A DNA stretch of 29,240 nucleotides, from the NCBI GenBank assembly GCA_040307645.1, contig JAWRJF010000093.1, positions 1-29,240 of the forward strand, given 5' to 3'. Below the pieces are notes generated by a model. The model saw only the letters and a list, made by a program, of their open reading frames with translations, searched no databases and had not been told where the DNA came from. Numbering within the stretch: position 1 is the first letter of the stretch; each line of letters starts with the position of its first letter. Positions 1-6,311 of this stretch are shown piece by piece. The DNA comes from JAVXAG01 sp040307645. GTDB lineage: Bacteria; Bacillota; Clostridia; Peptostreptococcales; Anaerovoracaceae. The position numbers were made by a program, and so were the translations under genes.

Positions 1-192
1 GTTCAAAATATTATACAAAATTTGCATTCCTAAGTAAGACATTCCAATTTCGTATAGATCTGGAAAAGCAAATGCAAATCTTGCCTTAACCGTTTCTGGT
101 CTTTTCGTAACCATATTTATTTCTCCGCCAATGTATCTTGCCGGTTTTTCTACTTTTTTTAATAATTTTTCTAATTTATCACTTAGATTCAT
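1..192 (-). CDS. TIGR03960-type B12-binding radical SAM protein, N-terminal 64 residues (cut by window edge)
   Basis: The reading frame starts with ATG at 192 and runs off the left edge without a stop. The visible 64 residues contain KKVEKPARYIGGEIN and then FAFPDLYEIGMSYLGMQIL, the signature N-terminus of the TIGR03960 family: an N-terminal cobalamin-binding-like domain followed by a radical-SAM domain that is not visible here. The substrate of this family is unknown to me. A Shine-Dalgarno GAAAGG lies about 9 bases upstream, and the gene begins 13 bases after the HD-protein stop, so the two are probably co-transcribed. In Clostridia this family usually sits with a DUF2344 partner and RNase G close to rplU-rpmA-obg, which agrees with the neighbourhood. 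The family call is firm on motif; function is open. Confidence 0.8.
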   Translation of the reverse strand, partial: MNLSDKLEKLLKKVEKPARYIGGEINMVTKRPETVKARFAFAFPDLYEIGMSYLGMQILYNILN

Positions 193-205
193 AAAATTTA
201 GCCTT

Positions 206-733
206 TCAAAATAAACTATCTATTTTTTTTCCAATAACTTTTTCAATATGTGTGATTAGCTTCTCCGTCTCAGCCTTTTTATCAAGTATCAAGCTTGTTC
301 TTTCTGGTATATTACCAGCTTTATTAATTATATATTGAATTCTTTCGTCTAAACCTACATACTTGTCCTCTTTTACAAGCCTATCACCTAGACACACCAT
401 ATCTGTTTCATTGAGATGGTTAAAATCATTGAATTCATAAAACATGTGCACTTTAACAATTGCAGCCTCGTCCTTATAACCTAAGTCTGCTAATATTTTG
501 GCACCAATATCCCAATGTTTCTCCTGAGTTCTAGCAACATCATGGGCAAGCCCTGCCCCTTGAATCAACTCAATATCTAGATTATACCCTTTTTCATTTA
601 GTTCTTTTCCTATAGTCATTGCTACTAAAGTTACAGCTTTACAATGACCAATTACATGGGTAGGAGTATTATATTTCTTATATAATTTTTCACATTCTAG
701 TTGGGTTAATCTGCGTTTTTTCATGTCTTTCAC
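206..733 (-). CDS. HD-domain phosphohydrolase, function unassigned
   Basis: This 175-residue protein is a stand-alone HD-superfamily metal phosphohydrolase. Visible metal-ligand candidates are H26/H30 (TPTHVIGH), the HD pair H64-D65 (GLAHDVAR), H73, H96 (VKVHM) and D117 (LGDRLV). It most resembles the HD domains found fused to MobA-like nucleotidyltransferases rather than YqeK, but the substrate cannot be read from sequence. The start is GTG at 733 with AAAGGAAGG just upstream; an in-frame ATG at 724 is the alternative. It lies 34 bases after the SpoIVFA-like gene and 13 bases before the radical-SAM gene, so these three probably form one transcript. Cytosolic; no signal or membrane segment is seen. 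Confidence 0.75.
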   Translation of the reverse strand: MKDMKKRRLTQLECEKLYKKYNTPTHVIGHCKAVTLVAMTIGKELNEKGYNLDIELIQGAGLAHDVARTQEKHWDIGAKILADLGYKDEAAIVKVHMFYEFNDFNHLNETDMVCLGDRLVKEDKYVGLDERIQYIINKAGNIPERTSLILDKKAETEKLITHIEKVIGKKIDSLF

Positions 734-767
734 CGACCTTCCTTTTTTAGTATATCATAAAAGCCGG

Positions 768-1280
768 TTATCTTTCATCTAAAACTTTTAAGTCATAATA
801 AAATTTACTGTTTGATTTTGTATCATAACTTCCGATAATTTCCCCACGCTTTACTCGTTCTGACTCTAACACATTTATGTCTTTTAGATTACCATATATA
901 GATACCGCATTTTCATGTTGTATTTTTATATACATGCCCATCTCCTTGTCTACACCTGAACATAGAACCATGCCACCTGCCACTGCGTGTACCTGTTTTA
1001 TTTCATCATCACTTTTTTCATCAATTGGTTCACCATACTGACTATTTTCATTGGCAGAAATAACGGCCGATACAATTTGTGACGGTGTATCTTTTAGTAC
1101 ATTAATCGCTTTATGAGTAATACCCCGCAAATCAGAAATCGAAACTTCTTTCATGACTTGATCTTTACCCTTATCAATAATAACATTAATTGTTTTATTA
1201 TTTACATTCTTGCCAAATGATACAGTTGTAACAATAACTAGGCATACTATTAACTGTGCCATAAATTTATTCTTATTCAT
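768..1280 (-). CDS. SpoIVFA-like membrane protein with degenerate M23 (LytM) domain
   Basis: The 170-residue protein has one N-terminal membrane helix (about residues 8-22) and an extracytoplasmic region ending in an M23/LytM-like beta fold (about 98-168: VHAVAGGMV, MYIKIQHENAVSIYGNL, VKRGEIIG, FYYDLKV). In active M23 enzymes the segments read YAHL and HLHFE. Here they are YGNL and KFYYDL, so the zinc and catalytic histidines are gone, as in the sporulation proteins SpoIVFA and SpoIIQ. In Bacillus spoIVFA-spoIVFB precede rplU, so the location also favours SpoIVFA, which holds the SpoIVFB protease inactive in the forespore outer membrane. No spoIVFB is adjacent here. The Shine-Dalgarno is GAGGTG 9 bases before ATG at 1280. 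The obg terminator precedes the gene, so it needs its own promoter. The fold is likely; the SpoIVFA role is inferred. Confidence 0.65.
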   Translation of the reverse strand: MNKNKFMAQLIVCLVIVTTVSFGKNVNNKTINVIIDKGKDQVMKEVSISDLRGITHKAINVLKDTPSQIVSAVISANENSQYGEPIDEKSDDEIKQVHAVAGGMVLCSGVDKEMGMYIKIQHENAVSIYGNLKDINVLESERVKRGEIIGSYDTKSNSKFYYDLKVLDER

Positions 1281-1350
1281 ATATAAATCACCTCTATATA
1301 AAATATTATCTTCAGTGATTTATATTACGATTATTTTTATCTACTATTTA

Positions 1351-1376
1351 AAAAAGGAAGGCAAACCTTCCTTTTT
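1351..1376 (-). terminator. Rho-independent terminator after obg
   Basis: AAAAAGGAAGG (1351-1361), loop of four, and CCTTCCTTTTT (1366-1376) form a perfect 11-bp stem. It begins two bases after the obg stop codon. The arms end in T on both strands, so on the minus strand it reads as GC stem plus T-run. It separates obg from the SpoIVFA-like gene. Confidence 0.85.
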
Positions 1377-1378
1377 CA

Positions 1379-2671
1379 CTAATACTCGTCGTAATATTCA
1401 AACTCAAAATCAAAGATCTTTATAGTGTCTCCTTCTTCAAGTCCCATTTCAATCAATTTATCAATAGCACCCTTCTTTTCAATATATTTATATAAATATC
1501 TCAGAGAACCCATATCATTAAAATTAGTTGAGTCGAAAATTTTCTTTAATTGTTTACCTTCAAGAACAAATATATCACCTTTTTTAGATGTATATATCTC
1601 TGTAAAATCAGGTTCCTTGTCATCTGCTTCAAAATCAAAAAATTCATATTCCTCTTCTTCAGGTGGATTCATTGCAACTTTCTGTAATTCTTCAGCTGCA
1701 GCTGCCATTAATTCATGAACCCCCACATTTATAGGCGCGGAAACCGGGAATACCCTATACCCCTTTTCCTCTACATATTTTTTAAATTCAATATACTTCT
1801 CATCATCTTCATCAATCATATCTATTTTATTGGCTGCCACTAATTGAGGCTTATTTAAAATCTTATCGCTGTACATCTTCAGCTCGTTATTTATTTTTTC
1901 AAAGTCCTCAATAGGGTCCCTGCCTTCAGAACCCGAAATGTCAACTACATGTATCAACACTTTGGTTCTTTCAATATGTTTTAAAAATTTTAGTCCTAGT
2001 CCAAGACCTTGATGTGCTCCTTCTATAATTCCTGCAATATCAGCCATTACAAAACTTGTATCAAACACTTGAACTACTCCTAAATTTGGAGCTATAGTGG
2101 TAAAATGATAATTGGCGATTTTAGGTTGGGCGCTAGTAGAAACAGATAATAGAGTTGATTTTCCTACATTAGGAAAACCTACAAGGCCTACATCTGCAAT
2201 AAGCTTCATTTCTAGAATAACGCTTCTTTCTTTTGCAAATCCACCAGCCTCAGCAAAATTCGGGGCTTGTCTTACAGAATTCTTAAAATTCACGTTTCCT
2301 TTCCCGCCTTTTCCACCTTTTGCTGCAATAAAAGATTCGCCATCATTGGTTAAATCCTTCATCACTAGTCCTGTTTCTTCATCAATAATTACTGTGCCCA
2401 TTGGAACTTTTATAATAAGATCCTCACCATGTTTTCCAAATCTTTTTTTCTTCATTCCATTTTGACCAGCTTCAGCTTCATATTTTCTTTTATATCTAAA
2501 GTCCATTAAAGTTCTAAGATTTCTGTCTGCCATGAATATTACGTCGCCGCCTTTTCCACCATCTCCACCATCTGGACCTCCTTCAGGAACAAAAGGTTCG
2601 CGTCTAAATGAAACACAACCATTTCCGCCTTTTCCTGACTTTATACTTATTTTGGCTCTATCTACAAACAT
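1379..2671 (-). CDS. obg: Obg/CgtA family GTPase
   Basis: ObgE/CgtA is a ribosome-associated GTPase needed for 50S assembly and linked to stress and sporulation control in Firmicutes. The 430-residue protein has the full architecture. The glycine-rich Obg fold covers residues 1-158 (GGPDGGDGGKGG at 31-42). The G domain shows G1 GFPNVGKS (165-172), switch TTIAPNLG (191-198), G3 DIAG (211-214), G4 NKID (281-284) and G5 SAP (311-313). The C-terminal OCT domain spans about 350-428. An acidic linker (PPEEEEYEFFDFEADD) joins the G and OCT domains. ATG at 2671 follows AGGAGG by 8 bases. It is downstream of rplU-rpmA, but a strong terminator lies between rpmA and obg, so expression depends on read-through or on its own promoter in 2672-2720. 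Confidence 0.98.
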   Translation of the reverse strand: MFVDRAKISIKSGKGGNGCVSFRREPFVPEGGPDGGDGGKGGDVIFMADRNLRTLMDFRYKRKYEAEAGQNGMKKKRFGKHGEDLIIKVPMGTVIIDEETGLVMKDLTNDGESFIAAKGGKGGKGNVNFKNSVRQAPNFAEAGGFAKERSVILEMKLIADVGLVGFPNVGKSTLLSVSTSAQPKIANYHFTTIAPNLGVVQVFDTSFVMADIAGIIEGAHQGLGLGLKFLKHIERTKVLIHVVDISGSEGRDPIEDFEKINNELKMYSDKILNKPQLVAANKIDMIDEDDEKYIEFKKYVEEKGYRVFPVSAPINVGVHELMAAAAEELQKVAMNPPEEEEYEFFDFEADDKEPDFTEIYTSKKGDIFVLEGKQLKKIFDSTNFNDMGSLRYLYKYIEKKGAIDKLIEMGLEEGDTIKIFDFEFEYYDEY

Positions 2672-2720
2672 CTTTAGAACCTCCTTACAATACTATTATG
2701 TTCAAAAACAAATTTGATAT

Positions 2721-2746
2721 TAAAAAGCCCCTAAAAACTTAGGGGC
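2721..2746 (-). terminator. Rho-independent terminator between rpmA and obg
   Basis: GCCCCTAA (2727-2734), a four-base loop and TTAGGGGC (2739-2746) form an 8-bp GC-rich stem. On the minus strand it is followed by TTTTTA (2726-2721). It lies 11 bases after the rpmA stop and 50 bases before the obg start, so it should uncouple obg from the ribosomal-protein transcript. Confidence 0.85.
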
Positions 2747-2757
2747 CAAAAAACTAA

Positions 2758-3018
2758 TTAAGCTTCTTTTGGATAAACGCTTACTTTCTTTCTTTTCTTG
2801 TCATATCTTTCAAATTTAACCGCTCCATCAATAGTAGCAAATAATGTATCATCGCCACCAATGCCTACGTTATTACCTGGATGAAACTTAGTTCCTCTTT
2901 GTCTAACCAAAATACTACCAGCAGTTACAAACTGGCCATCACCTGTCTTAACACCTAAACGTTTCGACTCGGAATCACGACCGTTCTTGGAACTACCTAC
3001 ACCTTTTTTACTTGCCAT
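2758..3018 (-). CDS. rpmA: 50S ribosomal protein L27, form without N-terminal extension
   Basis: L27 is a large-subunit protein whose N-terminus reaches the peptidyl-transferase centre. The 86 residues match L27 throughout (ASKKGVGSSKNGRDS, GQFVTAGSILVRQRGTKFHPGNNVGIGGDDTLFA, KKRKKVSVYP). Most Firmicute L27 proteins begin with a roughly 9-residue extension (motif LQLFA before SKKG) removed by the Prp protease. Here translation starts directly at MASKKG. The start is fixed: GAGGAGGTG lies 8 bases upstream and an in-frame TAG occurs seven codons before the ATG with no start between. It sits 40 bases after rplU, with no room for a prp (ysxB) gene. Confidence 0.97.
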   Translation of the reverse strand: MASKKGVGSSKNGRDSESKRLGVKTGDGQFVTAGSILVRQRGTKFHPGNNVGIGGDDTLFATIDGAVKFERYDKKRKKVSVYPKEA

Positions 3019-3058
3019 AGACCAGACACCTCCTCGCTAATTTACAAAATATTAGAAA

Positions 3059-3550
3059 TTACTTTATTGCTGCTTCAATTGTTTCGATAATAACAGCTTT
3101 AGTTGCTTTTTCATCTACTTCAATGTTATTTTCCTGAGCAAAAGCAATTAATTCATCTTTTTTCATTGATGCTGAAACCTTCTTGTCAGCTTTAGCTTCT
3201 GCTGCAGCTTCAGCCTTAACAGGAGCTACTGTTTTAGGAGCATTTCCTAAAGACTCAATTTTAACCATCGTATATGGTTGTCTGTGACCCTGTTTCTTTC
3301 TGTAGTCTTTCTTAGATTTATACTTGAAGATGATAACTTTCTTTCCTTTACCATTTTCAACTACTTCACCGAAAACTTTAGCACCCTCAACATATGGTGC
3401 TCCTACCTTAAGGTCTTCTTCATTGCTTAAAACAAGTACTCTGTCAAATTCGACTTTCTCACCAGCTTCAACTGCAAGCTTTTCTATAGTGATTACATCA
3501 CCTTCAGATACTCTATACTGTTTTCCGCCTGTTTCAATTACTGCGTACAT
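3059..3550 (-). CDS. rplU: 50S ribosomal protein L21 with C-terminal HeH-like extension
   Basis: L21 binds 23S rRNA and early assembly intermediates of the 50S subunit. Residues 1-103 are a complete L21 (MYAVIETGGKQYRV, GAPYVEGAKV, IFKYKSKKDYRKKQGHRQPY, TMVKIESL). The family is normally about 100-105 residues. This protein continues for 60 more: an Ala/Lys/Glu-rich linker (about 104-128) and a compact module at 129-163 (MKKDELIAFAQENNIEV, DEKATKAVIIETI). The module resembles the HeH/LEM-type or Rho-N-like helix-extended-loop-helix fold that binds nucleic acid in other proteins. No frameshift is evident and codon use matches the core, so the extension looks genuine. ATG at 3550 follows GAGGAGGT. 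It is first in the transcript, downstream of a consensus promoter and a likely L21 leader. Confidence 0.96.
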   Translation of the reverse strand: MYAVIETGGKQYRVSEGDVITIEKLAVEAGEKVEFDRVLVLSNEEDLKVGAPYVEGAKVFGEVVENGKGKKVIIFKYKSKKDYRKKQGHRQPYTMVKIESLGNAPKTVAPVKAEAAAEAKADKKVSASMKKDELIAFAQENNIEVDEKATKAVIIETIEAAIK

Positions 3551-3637
3551 ATTATATATTTACCTCCTCTATCCAGTCTCGCCATTATAGGTAGCAAAAC
3601 AAAATTGCTTTCAAAAACCTGTTCCGTGCGGTCTAAC
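3551..3637 (-). ncRNA. Probable L21 leader (cis-regulatory RNA upstream of rplU)
   Basis: Between the predicted transcription start (about 3637) and rplU lie some 87 bases with little AT-rich drift. They include TAGACCGCACGG, the hairpin AGCAA-TTTTGTT-TTGCT flanked by AGGT/ACCT arms, and TAATGGCGAGACTGG just before the Shine-Dalgarno. Firmicutes carry a conserved L21 leader (Rfam L21_leader) at this position and the TAATGGCGAGACTG element looks familiar for it, but I could not run a covariance search. It probably mediates autoregulation of rplU-rpmA. Confidence 0.6.
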
Positions 3638-3643
3638 TCATAC

Positions 3644-3672
3644 ATAATAACATAGTAAATATAGCTTGTCAA
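3644..3672 (-). promoter_or_regulatory. SigA-type promoter of rplU-rpmA
   Basis: On the minus strand: -35 TTGACA (3672-3667), 17-base spacer, -10 TATTAT (3649-3644). This is near-consensus and placed to produce the roughly 87-base L21 leader. Confidence 0.85.
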
Positions 3673-3736
3673 ACGAATTCTATAATTTATTACAACATTT
3701 TATTAATGAGATATGAGGTGTAAATAATTATTATCT

Positions 3737-4984
3737 TTACTGTATACCTGTGTCATTTATAATATCTAGATTTATCTGGGCACACGGGTCCGAAAGTTGA
3801 TAATTCTCCTGTTTAAAAGCTAGTCGATGTAATCTTTTTACATTACTCTCTAAAGTAGTAGGAACTACATAAGAAAGACCATCCGACAAATATCCTGAAT
3901 AGTAATCTTTTGGCCAATTTATACTCTTATTAAAATCGTAAAGAGGAAAACCAAGACACATAGTATAAAGCTGTATCTGACTCATATTTGTTCTAATGTT
4001 AGGCAACACTGTATCAGATAATTTATTTAACTTCCAAGGTTGCATCACTGCTTTTTTAACAACTGCTGACATAAGTTTCTTATAACGTATACTTCTTCCC
4101 TGGTCACCTCCGCTTGTCTTTCTTATTCTACAGTAAGTTACTGCTTGTACACCATCTAGTTTTTGTCTACCCGGTTCAGATATTGTATTATAGATTCCTC
4201 CGACATTTTCGGCAGTTTCGCCTCCCCATTTATTTAAGTCAGCGATTTCATTGGTTTTTACGTCTATATTTACTCCTCCAAGACAGTCCACCATATCAGA
4301 AACAGCCTTCCAATTAAAGATCACAAATTCATCAATATTTAAATCAAGACTTCGATTTAATGCAGCACAAGTATTTACTCCCCCTGCATAATGATGGGCA
4401 TGTGTAATCTTATCTAAAATCATTGAATTATCAAAATACTCCATTCTTAAATACGAATCTCTCATTACCGAAATAAGCCTTACATCTTTAGTCGATTTTT
4501 TTATACTCATTATTATTATAGCATCGGTCCTGCTGCCGTCATATCCTTCATCTGCCCTTGCATCTACACCTAATATAGCAATATTTCTATAACCTCTCAA
4601 ATCAGTTGCAACTTGATTATCTATAGAAAAATCTTCCTTGGAAGTGTCAACTTTATCAAAATTACGTGTCAACCAAAAGAAACATCCTGTAACCACAAAA
4701 GCCACTATAAGTAACAAAATTACTAAGTTTTTTAAGGTTCTTCCTTTATTCCAGATATATCTCTTTTTCCTTCTTCCTTTAGTTTGGAATCGTCTCCCAC
4801 TTTCTGGTTGTTTTACCTCCAAGCCAGTTTCTTTATGCATTATCTTTTTACTTCGTGCCTGCCTCTCATACTCTAAGGCAGCCTTAGCATATTCTGGATC
4901 CTCTAGCTTCCGTATAAGCTCCGGGCTGTATTTCATACCTTCATAATTGGCAGTTCTTCTATTATTATTGTTTTTTCTTCTCAT
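3737..4984 (-). CDS. LytR-CpsA-Psr (LCP) family cell-wall ligase
   Basis: LCP proteins transfer anionic glycopolymers (teichoic acid, capsule or similar) from undecaprenyl pyrophosphate to peptidoglycan on the outer face of the membrane. With ATG at 4984 the protein has 415 residues: a long basic cytoplasmic tail (1-84, rich in R/K/N), one membrane helix (about 85-105) and an extracellular LCP domain. Conserved features seen are ILGVDAR (D141), GSRTDAIIIMS (R152, D154), VMRDSYL (R175), the FNWKAVSDMVDCLGGV helix, LDGVQAVTYCRIR (R286) and GDQGRSIRYKKLM (R297). A TTG five codons earlier (4999) is possible, but the Shine-Dalgarno TGAGGAA sits 7 bases before ATG 4984 and the predicted transcript starts near 5001, so 4984 is preferred. 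It is a monocistronic unit between recA and rplU. The exact polymer substrate cannot be told. Confidence 0.93.
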   Translation of the reverse strand: MRRKNNNNRRTANYEGMKYSPELIRKLEDPEYAKAALEYERQARSKKIMHKETGLEVKQPESGRRFQTKGRRKKRYIWNKGRTLKNLVILLLIVAFVVTGCFFWLTRNFDKVDTSKEDFSIDNQVATDLRGYRNIAILGVDARADEGYDGSRTDAIIIMSIKKSTKDVRLISVMRDSYLRMEYFDNSMILDKITHAHHYAGGVNTCAALNRSLDLNIDEFVIFNWKAVSDMVDCLGGVNIDVKTNEIADLNKWGGETAENVGGIYNTISEPGRQKLDGVQAVTYCRIRKTSGGDQGRSIRYKKLMSAVVKKAVMQPWKLNKLSDTVLPNIRTNMSQIQLYTMCLGFPLYDFNKSINWPKDYYSGYLSDGLSYVVPTTLESNVKRLHRLAFKQENYQLSDPCAQINLDIINDTGIQ

Positions 4985-5007
4985 AATTTCATTCCTCAAC
5001 TCATCTC

Positions 5008-5036
5008 ATTGTACCATCTTGAATAAAATATGACAA
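5008..5036 (-). promoter_or_regulatory. SigA-type promoter of the LCP gene
   Basis: On the minus strand: -35 TTGTCA (5036-5031), 17-base spacer, -10 TACAAT (5013-5008). The predicted start near 5001 leaves a short leader carrying the TGAGGAA ribosome site for ATG 4984. Confidence 0.75.
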
Positions 5037-5085
5037 TATTTACCCCCAAAATAGCTTAAAGCAATGAATTGATAAAACAGAACCT

Positions 5086-5120
5086 ATAAAAAGCCACTGA
5101 CTTTTTATAAATCAGTGGCT
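5086..5120 (-). terminator. Rho-independent terminator after recA
   Basis: AGCCACTGA (5092-5100) pairs with TCAGTGGCT (5112-5120), a 9-bp stem with an 11-base loop. On the minus strand it is followed by TTTTTATAG. It lies 8 bases after the recA stop. Confidence 0.88.
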
Positions 5121-5128
5121 AGTATATT

Positions 5129-6187
5129 TTATTCAATTACAACTCCGTCTTCATCAACGACTATATCTTCTGATAAATCCGTTTCTTCAACTGGTTGAAG
5201 AGAATCTAAAAGCAAAGTTTCAACTCTTTCTAATACTTTAGGGTTGTTTGCTAAATATGTCTTTACATTTTCTCTTCCCTGACCTATTCTATCACCATCA
5301 AAACTATACCATGACCCTGCCTTTTCAATGATTTTATTTTCAACAGCAGAATCAAGAACATCTCCAGCTCTCGAAATACCTTCACCATACATAATATCAA
5401 ACTCTGCCTGCTTAAAAGGTGGTGCAACTTTATTCTTTACAACCTTTACTCTTGTTTTATTTCCAAGCATTGTATCACCACTCTTAATGGTTTCTATTCT
5501 TCGTACATCGAACCTCATAGTAGAGTAAAATTTCAGTGCTCTACCTCCTGTAGTCACTTCAGGATTACCAAACATAATACCAACTTTTTCTCTAAGCTGG
5601 TTAATAAAAATAACACAGGTATTAGATTTATTTACGGTTCCAGTTAATTTTCTTAAAGCCTGTGACATAAGCCTAGCCTGTAAACCTACATGGGTATCAC
5701 CCATTTCCCCTTGAATCTCAGCCTTAGGAACAAGAGCTGCAACTGAGTCAATTACTATAACGTCTAAAGCGCCACTTCTTGCAAGCATATCGCAAATTTC
5801 TAAAGCTTGTTCTCCTGTGTCAGGTTGTGATACTAATAATTCGTCTACCTTAACTCCAAGATTTTTAGCATATACAGGATCAAGAGCATGTTCTGCATCA
5901 ATAAATGCTGCTCTGCCCCCAGCCTTCTGAGCCTCTGCTACAATATGTAATGTTAAAGTTGTCTTACCAGAAGATTCTGGTCCAAATATTTCGATTATTC
6001 TCCCCTTAGGAACACCGCCAACTCCTGTAGCTAGGTCTAGACTTATAGATCCCGTAGAAATTGTTTCTATATTCATATGAGCATTAGCGTCGCCTAGCTT
6101 CATAATTGCCCCGTGGCCAAACTGTTTCTGAATCTGCGAAAGCGCAGCTTCTAATGCTTTATCTTTTTCATTTAGATTATTACCCAT
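5129..6187 (-). CDS. recA: Recombinase RecA
   Basis: RecA forms ATP-dependent filaments on single-stranded DNA, drives strand exchange and stimulates LexA self-cleavage. The 352-residue product shows Walker A GPESSGKT (69-76), catalytic E99 in FIDAEHALDP, Walker B VIVIDS (143-148), loop L1 around 156-168 (AEIQGEMGDTHVG), loop L2 about 197-214 (QLREKVG...VTTGGRALKF) and an acidic C-terminus. ATG 6187 is chosen because GGAGGT lies 5 bases upstream. Two earlier in-frame ATGs (6208, 6199) fall in the LexA box or before the ribosome site, so they are not used. It has its own SOS-controlled promoter and terminator but follows cinA, the usual Firmicute order pgsA-cinA-recA. Confidence 0.98.
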   Translation of the reverse strand: MGNNLNEKDKALEAALSQIQKQFGHGAIMKLGDANAHMNIETISTGSISLDLATGVGGVPKGRIIEIFGPESSGKTTLTLHIVAEAQKAGGRAAFIDAEHALDPVYAKNLGVKVDELLVSQPDTGEQALEICDMLARSGALDVIVIDSVAALVPKAEIQGEMGDTHVGLQARLMSQALRKLTGTVNKSNTCVIFINQLREKVGIMFGNPEVTTGGRALKFYSTMRFDVRRIETIKSGDTMLGNKTRVKVVKNKVAPPFKQAEFDIMYGEGISRAGDVLDSAVENKIIEKAGSWYSFDGDRIGQGRENVKTYLANNPKVLERVETLLLDSLQPVEETDLSEDIVVDEDGVVIE

Positions 6188-6202
6188 GATTACCTCCATA
6201 GT

Positions 6203-6214
6203 GAACATTTGTTC
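6203..6214 (-). promoter_or_regulatory. LexA (SOS) box in recA promoter
   Basis: On the minus strand the sequence is GAACAAATGTTC, a perfect match to the Gram-positive LexA operator GAAC-N4-GTTC. It covers roughly +2 to +13 relative to the predicted start, where bound LexA would block initiation. It predicts that a lexA gene exists elsewhere in the genome. Confidence 0.9.
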
Positions 6215-6222
6215 TTTACACT

Positions 6223-6251
6223 ATAATACACCATATAATTCTCTCAGTCAA
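6223..6251 (-). promoter_or_regulatory. SigA-type promoter of recA
   Basis: On the minus strand: -35 TTGACT (6251-6246), 17-base spacer, -10 TATTAT (6228-6223). The predicted start near 6216 is immediately upstream of the LexA box. Confidence 0.85.
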
Positions 6252-6311
6252 GCCATTTTCTATTTCACATTAATGTAAATATCTGTAAGTTACAATATAC
6301 ATTATTTTCCA

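Noticed and set aside
1425..2717. Plus-strand open frames opposite obg, rich in Pro, Phe and Ser
   Set aside because: They are antisense shadows of the Gly-rich Obg domain, with no ribosome site.
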